A DNA stretch of 14,199 bases from a bacterium (GTDB taxonomy: Bacteria > BMS3Abin14), in the NCBI GenBank assembly GCA_020352595.1, contig CP070682.1, forward strand, positions 1,838,225 through 1,852,423. Reading direction: 5' to 3'. A program made the translations under genes and the position numbers. A model generated the notes under the pieces. That model ran no database searches and was not told where the DNA came from. It saw only the letters and a program-made list of their open reading frames with translations. This document shows, piece after piece, positions 1-6,910 of the stretch (positions are counted from its first letter, which is position 1; every line of letters begins with the position of its first letter).

Positions 1-167
1 ACCTGCGCCTTGACGGTGACGGCAACCCCAATGTCCTGGAGGTCAACCCCCTTCCCGGTCTGAACCCCGAGCACTCGGACCTGCCCATCATGTGGACCAA
101 GGAAGGCCTGCCCTACGGACAGCTCATCTCGGAGATCACGGGGTCCTGTCTGGGGAGAGATCCGTGA
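1..167 (+). CDS. D-Ala-D-Ala-ligase-like ATP-grasp enzyme, C-terminal end (partial)
   Basis: Only the last 54 codons are in the window, read from base 3 to the TGA at 165-167. They contain LRLDGDGNPNVLEVNPLPGL, the final ATP-grasp segment of the D-alanine-D-alanine ligase family. The Glu and second Asn of LEVN are expected Mg-ATP ligands. The following PEHSDLPIMWTKEGLPYGQLI tail also resembles the end of Ddl-type ligases. Such enzymes join an amine to an ATP-activated carboxylate. The stop overlaps the GTG start of the next gene (GTGA at 164-167), so the two ligases are probably translated together. The substrate-selecting N-terminal part is outside the window, so it may make something other than D-Ala-D-Ala. 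A housekeeping ddl normally sits with mur/fts genes; here the neighbours are a deacetylase and acetyltransferases, which argues for a specialised role. Confidence 0.85.
   Translation, partial: LRLDGDGNPNVLEVNPLPGLNPEHSDLPIMWTKEGLPYGQLISEITGSCLGRDP
152..160 (+). promoter_or_regulatory. Ribosome binding site for the second ATP-grasp gene
   Basis: GGGGAGAGA lies inside the end of the upstream gene, and its GGAG core is 6 nt before GTG 164. It supports GTG 164 rather than the in-frame ATG at 92, which would force a long overlap and a non-homologous N-terminus. Confidence 0.6.
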
Positions 168-1195
168 CGGAAAGGATCCCCATCCTGGTCAACGACCTGC
201 CGGATGGCGCCCGTGCCGACGAGGCCGACGTCCTGGTCCAGGCCCAGGCCGTTGAGGGTGCCCTCACGACCCTCGGCTACGAGACCGGCATCGTTGAGTT
301 CGCAACGCGTCCCGAGGTCCTGAGCCGCCGCGTCGGCGGGGAAGGGACCGCCGCCGTGTTCAACCTCGTGGAGGCCGTCAACGGGGAGAACCGCCTGCAG
401 CACCTCGCCCCCCTCGCCCTCCAGCGGCTGGGATACCTGTACACCGGCAACTCGTCCGAGGCTCTCATGAGAACCACCGACAAGACGGTGGCCAAGGAGG
501 TCATGGTCCAGTACAGGGTCCGCACGCCCTGGTGGATGGTGGCCGGGGAACAGTCCGGCCCCCGCAGTGTGGGTGGCAGCGGGGAACGAAGAAACATGAT
601 CTTCAAACCCGTCAACGAGGACGCCTCCCTCGGCATCCGCGAGGAGCTCATCGGACCCTACAGCGAGGACGAGGCCCTGGATGTTCTCGGGGCCCTGGAA
701 GGCGAGACGGGCATGCAGTACATGGCCGAGGAGTACATCGCGGGACGGGAGTTCAACGTTTCCCTCATCGAGGCCGCCCATACGCCCTGCGTCCTGCCCA
801 TCGTGGAGCAGGATTTCGCCTTTCTGCCGCCCCAGTGCGCCCACGTCGTCGGCTACCGCGCCAAGTGGGTGCAGGGTTCGGTGGAGTACACGGCCATCCC
901 GAGGAAACACCACTTCAGCCTTCAGGACCGGTCCATGCTCGAGGACGTGCGGCACCTGGCCCTGAGGTGCTGGAGGATCTTTCACCTGTCCGGTTACGCC
1001 CGGGTGGACGTGAGGGTGGACGCCGCGGGCACGCCCTACGTCCTGGAGGTCAATGCCAATCCGTGCCTGTCCCCGGACGCCGGCTTCGCATTCGCCGCCT
1101 CCCTCGCCGGGTTGTCCATGACCGACGTCGTCCGCCTGGTGGTGGACAGCGCCATCAGGTCAGCGGCCCCGCCCAGGCGGGCAAGGGCCCGCTAA
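164..1195 (+). CDS. Second D-Ala-D-Ala-ligase-like ATP-grasp ligase
   Basis: A 343-residue protein starting at GTG 164, chosen because the stop of the previous gene overlaps it and a GGAG site precedes it. It is full length for the Ddl family (about 300-350). Seen: the N-terminal domain with an FNLVEAVNG segment (residues 67-74, like the FN..hG of Ddl), an ATP-binding lysine in IFKPVNEDASLGI (K148), AEEYIAGREFNV (188-199), YARVDVRVD (278-286) and the metal-binding LEVNANP (294-300, E295 and N297). The family activates a carboxylate as acyl phosphate and couples it to an amine. It is paralogous to the gene just upstream; two different ligases in tandem suggest two successive amide bonds or a heteromeric enzyme. 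The stop is 5 bp before the next gene. The substrate cannot be read from sequence; peptidoglycan D-Ala-D-Ala synthesis is unlikely given the neighbours. Confidence 0.85.
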   Translation: MTERIPILVNDLPDGARADEADVLVQAQAVEGALTTLGYETGIVEFATRPEVLSRRVGGEGTAAVFNLVEAVNGENRLQHLAPLALQRLGYLYTGNSSEALMRTTDKTVAKEVMVQYRVRTPWWMVAGEQSGPRSVGGSGERRNMIFKPVNEDASLGIREELIGPYSEDEALDVLGALEGETGMQYMAEEYIAGREFNVSLIEAAHTPCVLPIVEQDFAFLPPQCAHVVGYRAKWVQGSVEYTAIPRKHHFSLQDRSMLEDVRHLALRCWRIFHLSGYARVDVRVDAAGTPYVLEVNANPCLSPDAGFAFAASLAGLSMTDVVRLVVDSAIRSAAPPRRARAR

Positions 1196-1200
1196 GGCCT

Positions 1201-2943
1201 ATGTTCCGTATCCGCAGGATCCACGACATCACCACCCCCTTCAACAGGATGGCCCTCGACCAGGTCAAGGAGATCCTGCGCGTCCAGTTCCCGGGCCTGT
1301 CGGCCTCCGAGATCGAGAGTGTGGAGCGGCAGCTCATGGATCCCCTCAAGTACCGGTTCCGAGCCGTTCTCCTGGTGGCCGAGGACTCGCGACAAAGGGT
1401 CAGGGGGTTCGCTCTCCTGCTCCACGCCCCGGACCTGAAGTTCGCATACCTGGAGTACATCTCGGCGGCGCCCGGAAAGACGGGGGGCGGCATAGGAGGA
1501 GTCCTCTACGAGAGGACACGTGAGGAAGCCAGGGACCTGGGCACGGTGGGGATCTTCTGCGAATGCCTTCCGGATGATCCGGCCCTGAGCCCCGACCCCG
1601 AGGTCAGGCGGCAGAACGAGGCCCGGCTGAAGTTCTACGAGCGGTACGGGGCCAGGCCCATCGCCGGGACGGCCTACGAGACCCCCCTGAGCCCCGGCGA
1701 CGACAACCCGCCCTACCTGGTCTTCGACGACCTGGGGAGCGGACAGCCCCTCCCCAGGGACCAGGCCCGGGTCATCGTGAGGGCCATCCTCGACCGCAAG
1801 TACGGGGACCGTTGCCCCCCGGGCTACATCGACATGGTGGTGGAGTCCTTCAGGGACGACCCCGTGCGGCTTCGGGCGCCACGCTACGTGCGTGCCGGCG
1901 AACAGAGTCCACCGCCCCGGGCGGTGATCCGGGAGCGGCGCATCGCTCTGGTGAAGAACGACAACCACGACCTCCATCACGTCAGGGAAAGGGGGTACGT
2001 GCAGTCGCCCGTGCGCATCGCCTCCATCCTGAGGGAGATCCTCCCCACCGGGCTCTTCGAGGAGGTCCGGGCGCACCACTTCTCCGAGGATCACATCCGG
2101 CGCGTGCACGACGGAGCTTTCGTGGATTACCTGAAAAAGGCGTGCTCCATGGTGGCACCCGGAAGGTCCATATACCCTTACGTCTTTCCCATCCGCAATG
2201 TCGCGAGGCCGCCCAGGGAGCTGCCCCTAAGGGCCGGATACTACTGTATAGACACCTTCACGCCCCTCAACGGGAGCGCGCTCAAGGCGGCCCTCGGCGC
2301 AGTGGACTGCGCCCTGACCGGCGCTCAGGCCGTCCAGGAAGGGTACCGGTGCGCCTATGTCCTGGTGCGGCCTCCCGGGCACCACGCGGAGAGGCGGAGC
2401 TTCGGGGGCTTTTGCTACTTCAACTCCGCGGCCATCGCCGCCGACGAACTGAGCCGTTCCGGTAAAGTGGCTGTCCTGGATATCGACTACCACCACGGCA
2501 ACGGGACTCAGGACATCTTCTACAGGCGTGCGGATGTCCTGACCGTCTCCATCCACGGGACGCCGCGCCTGACCTACCCCTATTTCTCCGGCTTCGAGGA
2601 GGAGAGGGGAGAGGGGACAGGGCTGGGGACCAACCGCAACTTTCCCATGCCGGAGGGCACGGACGGGACCGCCTATGCCGAGGTGCTGGGCAAGGCCCTC
2701 GGGGTGGTCAAGCGCTTCGGGCCCCGGTTCCTCGTCGTGGCCCTCGGGCTGGACACCGCCAAGGGGGACCCCACAGGCTCCTTCCTGCTGGCGGCCAGGG
2801 ACTTCACCGCCAACGGCCGCATGATCGGCTCGCTGGGCCTTCCCACACTCGTGGTGCAGGAGGGCGGTTACCGCACACGCTCCCTGGGTGCGAGCGCACG
2901 AAGCTTCTTCACCGGCCTCTGGGAAGGGCTGGGCAAGGTGTGA
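1201..2943 (+). CDS. GNAT acetyltransferase - acetylpolyamine amidohydrolase/histone-deacetylase fusion
   Basis: A 580-residue, two-domain protein starting at ATG 1201, 5 bp after the previous stop; only a weak AAGG precedes it, so coupling is likely. Residues 1-175 form a GNAT fold: YISAAPGKTGGGIGG (86-100) is the acetyl-CoA loop and LKFYERYGA (143-151) the C-terminal GNAT motif. Residues 176-242 look like a linker with a small helical part. Residues 243-580 are an arginase-fold deacetylase: RPPGHHA (390-396, catalytic His pair), GGFCYFN, DIDYHHGNGTQ (427-437; D429 and H431 as Zn ligands), LGLDTAKGDPTG (D518, third Zn ligand) and QEGGY (Y557). All expected catalytic residues are present. GYYCIDTFTP and HGTPRLTYPYFSGF resemble acetylpolyamine amidohydrolases more than AcuC, so a small acetylated amine is the likeliest substrate (inference). 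One chain thus carries an acetyl-writing and an acetyl-removing domain. Confidence 0.9.
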   Translation: MFRIRRIHDITTPFNRMALDQVKEILRVQFPGLSASEIESVERQLMDPLKYRFRAVLLVAEDSRQRVRGFALLLHAPDLKFAYLEYISAAPGKTGGGIGGVLYERTREEARDLGTVGIFCECLPDDPALSPDPEVRRQNEARLKFYERYGARPIAGTAYETPLSPGDDNPPYLVFDDLGSGQPLPRDQARVIVRAILDRKYGDRCPPGYIDMVVESFRDDPVRLRAPRYVRAGEQSPPPRAVIRERRIALVKNDNHDLHHVRERGYVQSPVRIASILREILPTGLFEEVRAHHFSEDHIRRVHDGAFVDYLKKACSMVAPGRSIYPYVFPIRNVARPPRELPLRAGYYCIDTFTPLNGSALKAALGAVDCALTGAQAVQEGYRCAYVLVRPPGHHAERRSFGGFCYFNSAAIAADELSRSGKVAVLDIDYHHGNGTQDIFYRRADVLTVSIHGTPRLTYPYFSGFEEERGEGTGLGTNRNFPMPEGTDGTAYAEVLGKALGVVKRFGPRFLVVALGLDTAKGDPTGSFLLAARDFTANGRMIGSLGLPTLVVQEGGYRTRSLGASARSFFTGLWEGLGKV

Positions 2944-2957
2944 CACCGTGTCGGGTG

Positions 2958-3028
2958 CGGGTGCCGCGGCCGGTCCGGCGCCTGCGCGGCACCCGGGACA
3001 AGGGACGGCGCCGGCGTGAGGCTTTTTT
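2958..3028 (+). promoter_or_regulatory. Attenuator-like competing stems between the fusion gene and the GNAT gene
   Basis: Two perfect GC stems share space and cannot both form as simple hairpins. Stem 1 pairs 2958-2968 with 2985-2995 (11 bp). Stem 2 pairs 2975-2982 with 3007-3014 (8 bp), its left arm lying in the loop of stem 1. A run of six T (3023-3028) follows stem 2 after 8 nt. The spacing to the T run is longer than in a canonical terminator. It may set the level of the last gene relative to the first three; no ligand or leader peptide is evident. Confidence 0.35.
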
Positions 3029-3066
3029 GGAAAAGGACACTTTAAAGAAGGTTCTGGAGGCGGGCA

Positions 3067-3621
3067 ATGAGGCAGACAGTCAGGGAATCGGATATCAAGA
3101 CCGTGAAACACATCGTCGGTTCCACCGGCTTTTTCACCGAGGCGGAGACCGAGATGGCGGGCGAACTTGTGGAGACCTACCTGAGCCAGGGTGAGAAGAG
3201 CGGATACAGGTTCCTCTTCCTGGAGGAAGGTGAAAGGACCGTGGGTTACGCCTGCTTCGGCGAGATCTCGTGCGCCGAGCGCCGGTACGACCTGTACTGG
3301 ATCGCCGTGGAATCGGGCCACCAGGGAAAAGGATACGGCAAGAAGCTGCTCGAAGGGGTCGAGAAGGAGATCGGCCGTCTCGGCGGCGAGAAGATCTTCA
3401 TCGAGACCTCCTCCAGGCGGCAGTACCTGCCCACACGCCAGTTCTACAGCGCCCGGGGTTATGAGATCGAGGCCCAGCTCAGAGATTTCTACAGCTGGGG
3501 GGACGACAAGGTGATCTTCTCCAAGACGCTGTCCGACGCCGCCAGCAAGGAGAGCGGTCCCAAGGACAGGAACCGGCCGCTCAAGATCAGGCGGATCCAG
3601 TTCCGCAGCATGAGCGGATAA
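3067..3621 (+). CDS. GNAT-family N-acetyltransferase
   Basis: A 184-residue protein with GGAGG (3056-3060) 6 nt before ATG 3067. It is a typical single-domain GNAT: the core beta strand and acetyl-CoA loop are WIAVESGHQGKGYGKKLLE (78-96), with the Q-x-x-G-x-G signature at Q86-G91, followed by IFIETSSRR (110-118) and QFYSARGYE (125-133) with the usual tyrosine. It should transfer acetyl (or another acyl) from CoA to a primary amine. The last 30 residues are a charged tail not needed by the fold. It lies 123 bp after the fusion gene on the same strand, so it probably belongs to the same cluster and could be the main acetyl donor step, while the fused GNAT domain could act on another intermediate. 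The exact substrate is unknown. Confidence 0.85.
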   Translation: MRQTVRESDIKTVKHIVGSTGFFTEAETEMAGELVETYLSQGEKSGYRFLFLEEGERTVGYACFGEISCAERRYDLYWIAVESGHQGKGYGKKLLEGVEKEIGRLGGEKIFIETSSRRQYLPTRQFYSARGYEIEAQLRDFYSWGDDKVIFSKTLSDAASKESGPKDRNRPLKIRRIQFRSMSG

Positions 3622-3630
3622 GGAAGAACA

Positions 3631-3843
3631 AGTTCAGGGTAAAAAGTTCAGAGTTCAGAGTATGGACGTCCCGGGCTGAAGGTCAGAGCCGATGGCGAGG
3701 GCCCGGGAGCCGATGGCGGACAACCAGAGTTCACTCCGGTTCCTGTTTACTATTCCCCAGTTCCAGGTCCACAGTTTCCCCTTCTCACCACTAACTCGGG
3801 ATCCAGCCTCTGAACTCTGGACTCTGAACTTCGGCTCCCGGGC
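3631..3843. repeat. Intergenic heptamer (GTTCAGA) repeat with crossing inverted repeats
   Basis: Between two convergent genes, tandem 7-mers of GTTCAGA type (3644-3661) recur on the opposite strand at 3809-3831; 17 of 18 bases of the left arm match the reverse complement of the right. A second, perfect 13-bp inverted repeat pairs 3701-3713 with 3831-3843. A 12-bp direct repeat GAGCCGATGGCG occurs at 3686 and 3707 (21-bp period). The arms are in order A-B-A'-B'. The sequence looks like a dispersed intergenic repeat and may also act as a bidirectional terminator for the convergent genes. Nothing coding is seen. Confidence 0.65.
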
Positions 3844-3860
3844 GCCGGGCTGCTCCTCCC

Positions 3861-4619
3861 TCAGAACTTCAGGGAAATGCTGGCTGCCAGGGTTTCCCTG
3901 GTCTCCACGTCGTCGAAGTCGAAGCGCCATCCGCCGTCCCGGTAGACGGCCGACATCCCCACCTTCTCGAGGAGCATGTCCGCGGCGTTGACCTCGAAGC
4001 CGAACCTTCCCAGCCTCATGAAATCCCCTTTTCCGTCCAGCCGGGCCACAACTTCCAGGTCGTCGTCCATCCTGTAGGTGAGCCTCAGTTTCCAGGCGGA
4101 CCGGGGATCCCTTCGCCCCGCGCTGTCCTCACGCGCCGGCCTCCTTCTGTGGCGCAGGTCCCTGGCGAAGGTCCTGACCTCGGCCACGATGTCCACTCCC
4201 CCGAACAGTTCGGCCCACAGGAAGCTCATCATGGAGACCATGTCATCGGGCGCGGGCTGTCGGCTCACTCCGCCGCCCCCGGGCGGCGGGGGGCAGGTAT
4301 CGAACTTTTCCCAGCGGCGCCAGACAGCTCCCCTGGGAAAGGTCGTCTCGTTAAAGACCCGGGCCATGACCGGATGCGCGCCACCACCAGACCGACGGTT
4401 CCCGGTATCGGTCAGGAGACAGTAACCGCTGTCGGCCAGCCGTTCCCCCGTCCCTTCACGGTCTGGAAAGGATCCCACGCGCTGGAAAGAGTCGCCGCTG
4501 GTAGAGGTCCAGGTGGTTTCCAGGCGCGGGACCCAGTCCGGCCCTCCGTCGAGGTTCCCCCAGGAAGGTGAGGGAAGGGCCAGGACAACGGCTATGGTCA
4601 GGATCCTGAATACACCCAT
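3861..4619 (-). CDS. Secreted/outer-membrane-like protein of unknown function
   Basis: A 252-residue protein starting at the ATG complementary to 4617-4619, with AAGGAGG (4629-4635) 9 nt upstream. Residues 1-21 form a Sec signal peptide: a short hydrophobic stretch ILTIAVVLALPS with likely cleavage after SWG. The mature part has no family I recognise. It has a Pro/Gly-rich stretch (PPPPGGGG, 110-117), a basic patch (RHRRR, 156-160) and a C-terminal third (175-252) of alternating polar and apolar residues typical of beta strands, ending in SISLKF. A terminal Phe after a beta strand is the usual C-terminal signal of outer-membrane barrels, but 252 residues with few clear strands leaves this uncertain. 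Codon use and GC match the neighbours. It appears to be a single-gene unit; the repeat element begins 17 bp past its stop. Confidence 0.65.
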   Translation of the reverse strand: MGVFRILTIAVVLALPSPSWGNLDGGPDWVPRLETTWTSTSGDSFQRVGSFPDREGTGERLADSGYCLLTDTGNRRSGGGAHPVMARVFNETTFPRGAVWRRWEKFDTCPPPPGGGGVSRQPAPDDMVSMMSFLWAELFGGVDIVAEVRTFARDLRHRRRPAREDSAGRRDPRSAWKLRLTYRMDDDLEVVARLDGKGDFMRLGRFGFEVNAADMLLEKVGMSAVYRDGGWRFDFDDVETRETLAASISLKF

Positions 4620-4639
4620 GGAACAGAGCCTCCTTCATC

Positions 4640-5060
4640 CGGTGACTGAACGGTTGGCCGCGTGTTCACGGGTGGGATTGCACAGGACGTTCCAGGACCG
4701 GCAGGGACCATGCCCGGGAAGGAGCCGGGGACATCGGCAGAGGGCTCAGTCTCGCCGGTCAGGAGGTCTCGGGGCGGCCCTGCAAGCCTCAACATGGGGC
4801 GGGTAAGGGAAGGGCCGGCATGTAAATTCTTGGGTTATAAGCGGAATTTTGCTGATGAATGGCGATGGACTTCTGACTCGTCTCGCGCATCCCGGATGTG
4901 GATGGAGTTTTGCCGACGCCGCCGAACCGGTCCACTGGGCGGGGTGACAAGGAGGAGGGCTCGACTGGGGATGGAGTTATGGGCGCCTGCGGAGGTGTTG
5001 CGATCCCGAACGGGTGTCCGGTTCCTGTACAGCCGCGGGGAAGGGAGGGGGTGGGGAACA
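4640..5060. other. Intergenic region, no recognisable gene
   Basis: About 420 bp between the start of the secreted-protein gene and the end of the ABC operon. The short ORFs on both strands have low-complexity Arg/Gly/Pro composition and no family signature. The only distinctive part is an AT-rich patch at 4821-4860, which includes TATAAC on the - strand (4834-4839). It could hold the promoter for the gene at 4619, but no good -35 hexamer is present at the right distance. Confidence 0.5.
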
Positions 5061-5098
5061 GGTCTGCGCGGCTGCCAGGCCGCGTGAGGGCACAGACC
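5061..5098 (-). terminator. Terminator-like hairpin at the end of the ABC operon
   Basis: Just past the MalG-like stop, an inner perfect stem (5067-5072 with 5079-5084, loop of 6) is stacked on an outer stem (5061-5066 with 5093-5098), with an 8-nt bulge on one side. On the - strand it is followed by TGTTCCCC rather than a real U run, so it may protect the 3' end of the mRNA as much as terminate transcription. Confidence 0.4.
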
Positions 5099-5120
5099 CC
5101 TGACGGCCGGGGTGACCCGG

Positions 5121-5966
5121 TCAGCCCTTGACGGCGCCCAGGGTGAAGCCGGCGATGAACCGGTCCAGGAAAAAGGTGTACAGGACAGCCACCGGGAGGC
5201 TTGGGATGAGAGCCCCCGCCATGAGGGATCCCCACCGGAAGACGTCGCCCCGCACCAGTTCTGTGGGCACCCCGATGCTGACTGTCTTGTGGGCCGAGAC
5301 CGAGATGAAAGCCAGGGCATAGATGAACTCGTGCATGGTCAGTGTGAAAGCGAACACCACCACCGTGAGGAGCCCGGACACGGAAAGGGGCAGGACCACC
5401 TTCACCATGGCTCCCAGGCGGCTGTAGCCGTCGATCTGGGCCTGCTCCTCGATGTCCCGGGGTATGGACTTGAAGAAACCCATGAGCAGCCATGTGCAGA
5501 AGGGAATGGTGAAGGTCGGGTAGATGACGATGAGAGACCAACGCGACTCGTGAAGTTTCAGCACCGAGATGACCCTTGACATGGGGATGAACAGAAGGGT
5601 GGGGGGGACCAGGTAGGTCAGGAAGATCCCGATGCCGAGGGTCTCACCCCAGCGGCCCGCCCAGCGCGCCAGGCTGTAGGCCGCCGGGACAGCCACAACA
5701 AGGGTGATGAGCACGACGACGGCACCCACGTACAAGGTGTTGAACAGGTACTTCAGGAAGTGGGTCTGGTTGATGAGCAGGTCCAGGTGCTCCAGTGTTG
5801 GCGGCTCGTTGAGCAGGAACGGGTTGTTGGCCGGGCTGAACAGGTCGTGGTCCCGCTTGAACATGGTGATGAGCATCCAGAAGAAGGGGAAAGCGGAAAA
5901 GAGGGCGAAGAAGGTCACCACCGGGTAGACCGCGAACCCCTCCCGTACCCTTCGTCCGGCGGCCAT
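5121..5966 (-). CDS. CUT1-type sugar ABC transporter permease (MalG-like)
   Basis: A 281-residue inner-membrane protein with about six membrane segments, the first at residues 11-36. The permease coupling motif for the ATPase is at 173-193 (EEQAQIDG then VLPL), the EAA loop with its conserved Gly (G180) and LP. Such proteins form a heterodimer with the MalF-like subunit and open the import path. The ending AGFTLGAVKG is typical of MalG-type subunits. The start ATG (5964-5966) overlaps the stop of the MalF-like gene by one base (TGATG), so translation is coupled. It is the last gene of the operon, and a hairpin follows the stop. Length and motifs are normal for the family; the sugar cannot be inferred. 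Confidence 0.93.
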   Translation of the reverse strand: MAAGRRVREGFAVYPVVTFFALFSAFPFFWMLITMFKRDHDLFSPANNPFLLNEPPTLEHLDLLINQTHFLKYLFNTLYVGAVVVLITLVVAVPAAYSLARWAGRWGETLGIGIFLTYLVPPTLLFIPMSRVISVLKLHESRWSLIVIYPTFTIPFCTWLLMGFFKSIPRDIEEQAQIDGYSRLGAMVKVVLPLSVSGLLTVVVFAFTLTMHEFIYALAFISVSAHKTVSIGVPTELVRGDVFRWGSLMAGALIPSLPVAVLYTFFLDRFIAGFTLGAVKG

Positions 5967-6910
5967 CAGTTCACCTCCGTCCGCCTGGCCAGCCTGAGCA
6001 TGAGGGTGGCCACTCCGGCCAGGACCGGGAAGAGGAACAGGGCGATGGCCGCTCCCTGGGCAAGGTCGCCCCCCTCGATCCCCTTGAAGAAGGCCCAGCT
6101 CGCCAGGACCTGGGTGCTCTGGACCGGGCCGCCCCTGGTAAGGATGTAGACCACGGTCATGTCCGTGAAGGTGAAGACGACACCGAACAGCACGGCGATG
6201 CTCATGATGGGCAGGAGCAGGGGGATGATGATGGAAAACAGCCTCTGCCGGAAACCGGCCCCGTCCACCTCAGCGGCTTCCAGGATGTCCTTGGGGATGG
6301 CGGTCAGGCCGGCCAGGAGGATCACCGTGGCCAGCGGCAGCATCCGCCAGGCGTGGACCACCGTCACGGAGGCCATGGCCAGCCCCGGTATGCCCAGCCA
6401 GTACAGGTTGGAGTTGACCCCCAGAAGAGCACCGGGTCTGCCCAGCAGGCCCACGTACCTGAGCACCCAGTCCATGGGGCTGAAGATGGAGTCGAACATC
6501 CAGAGCCAGCCGATGGTGCCCAGGGCTATGGGGGCCGTCCACGGCAGCAGGATGAGGAAGCGCACCAGCCACTTTCCACGGAACTCCTTCATGAGGGCGA
6601 GGGCCAGGATCTTGGACATCACCAGGACCAGGGCCTGCGACGCGAAGGTGAAGATGAAGGTGTTTTTCAGGGACTGGCGGAAGACGGGATCCCCGATGAC
6701 AGTCCTGAAGTTGGAGATCCCCACGTAGTCGAGGCTCGGGTCGCCCGTGGTGGCGTCGCTGAGGCTGATGAAGACGGCCAGCAGAAAGGGGATGCCCACG
6801 AGAAGGGCGATGTAGATGACGGCCGGGGCCGTCATGAGGGCGGAGAGCAGCCTCGGATCGTCACGGAACCTGAAAGGGCCGTGCGGCTGTTTTTTCTGTT
6901 CAGGCGCCAT
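5966..6910 (-). CDS. CUT1-type sugar ABC transporter permease (MalF-like)
   Basis: A 314-residue inner-membrane permease. A short basic cytoplasmic N-terminus is followed by the first membrane segment (about 22-48) and at least five more. The EAA coupling loop is EAAEVDGAGFRQRLFSIIIP (211-230) with Gly217. YILTRGGP (255-262) is a strongly conserved segment of MalF/UgpA-type subunits. It is shorter than E. coli MalF because it lacks the large periplasmic insertion, as is usual for most CUT1 permeases. It pairs with the MalG-like product and the MalK-like ATPase. The start overlaps the 3' end of the ATPase gene by 11 bp and its stop overlaps the next ATG by one base, so the three genes are tightly coupled. 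Confidence 0.93.
   Translation of the reverse strand: MAPEQKKQPHGPFRFRDDPRLLSALMTAPAVIYIALLVGIPFLLAVFISLSDATTGDPSLDYVGISNFRTVIGDPVFRQSLKNTFIFTFASQALVLVMSKILALALMKEFRGKWLVRFLILLPWTAPIALGTIGWLWMFDSIFSPMDWVLRYVGLLGRPGALLGVNSNLYWLGIPGLAMASVTVVHAWRMLPLATVILLAGLTAIPKDILEAAEVDGAGFRQRLFSIIIPLLLPIMSIAVLFGVVFTFTDMTVVYILTRGGPVQSTQVLASWAFFKGIEGGDLAQGAAIALFLFPVLAGVATLMLRLARRTEVN

Noticed and set aside
92..163. Upstream extension of the second ATP-grasp gene to ATG 92
   Set aside because: It would overlap the previous gene by 76 bp and adds residues unlike the family; GTG 164 has a ribosome site and the usual stop/start overlap.
113..985. 290-codon open frame on the - strand
   Set aside because: Antisense shadow of the ATP-grasp gene; Gly/His/Val-rich low-quality translation without motifs.
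532..1200. N-terminal extension of the fusion gene
   Set aside because: Arg/Gly/Pro-rich frame inside the ligase gene; the GNAT domain starts at ATG 1201.
3631..3843. CRISPR array
   Set aside because: Units are 7 and 12 bp without regular spacers, and no cas gene is near.
4901..4978. GATGGAGTT repeated at 4901 and 4970
   Set aside because: Only nine bases and no further structure; likely chance.
4662..5087. 141-codon + strand open frame
   Set aside because: Compositionally biased, no ribosome site or domain, and no match to any pattern I know.
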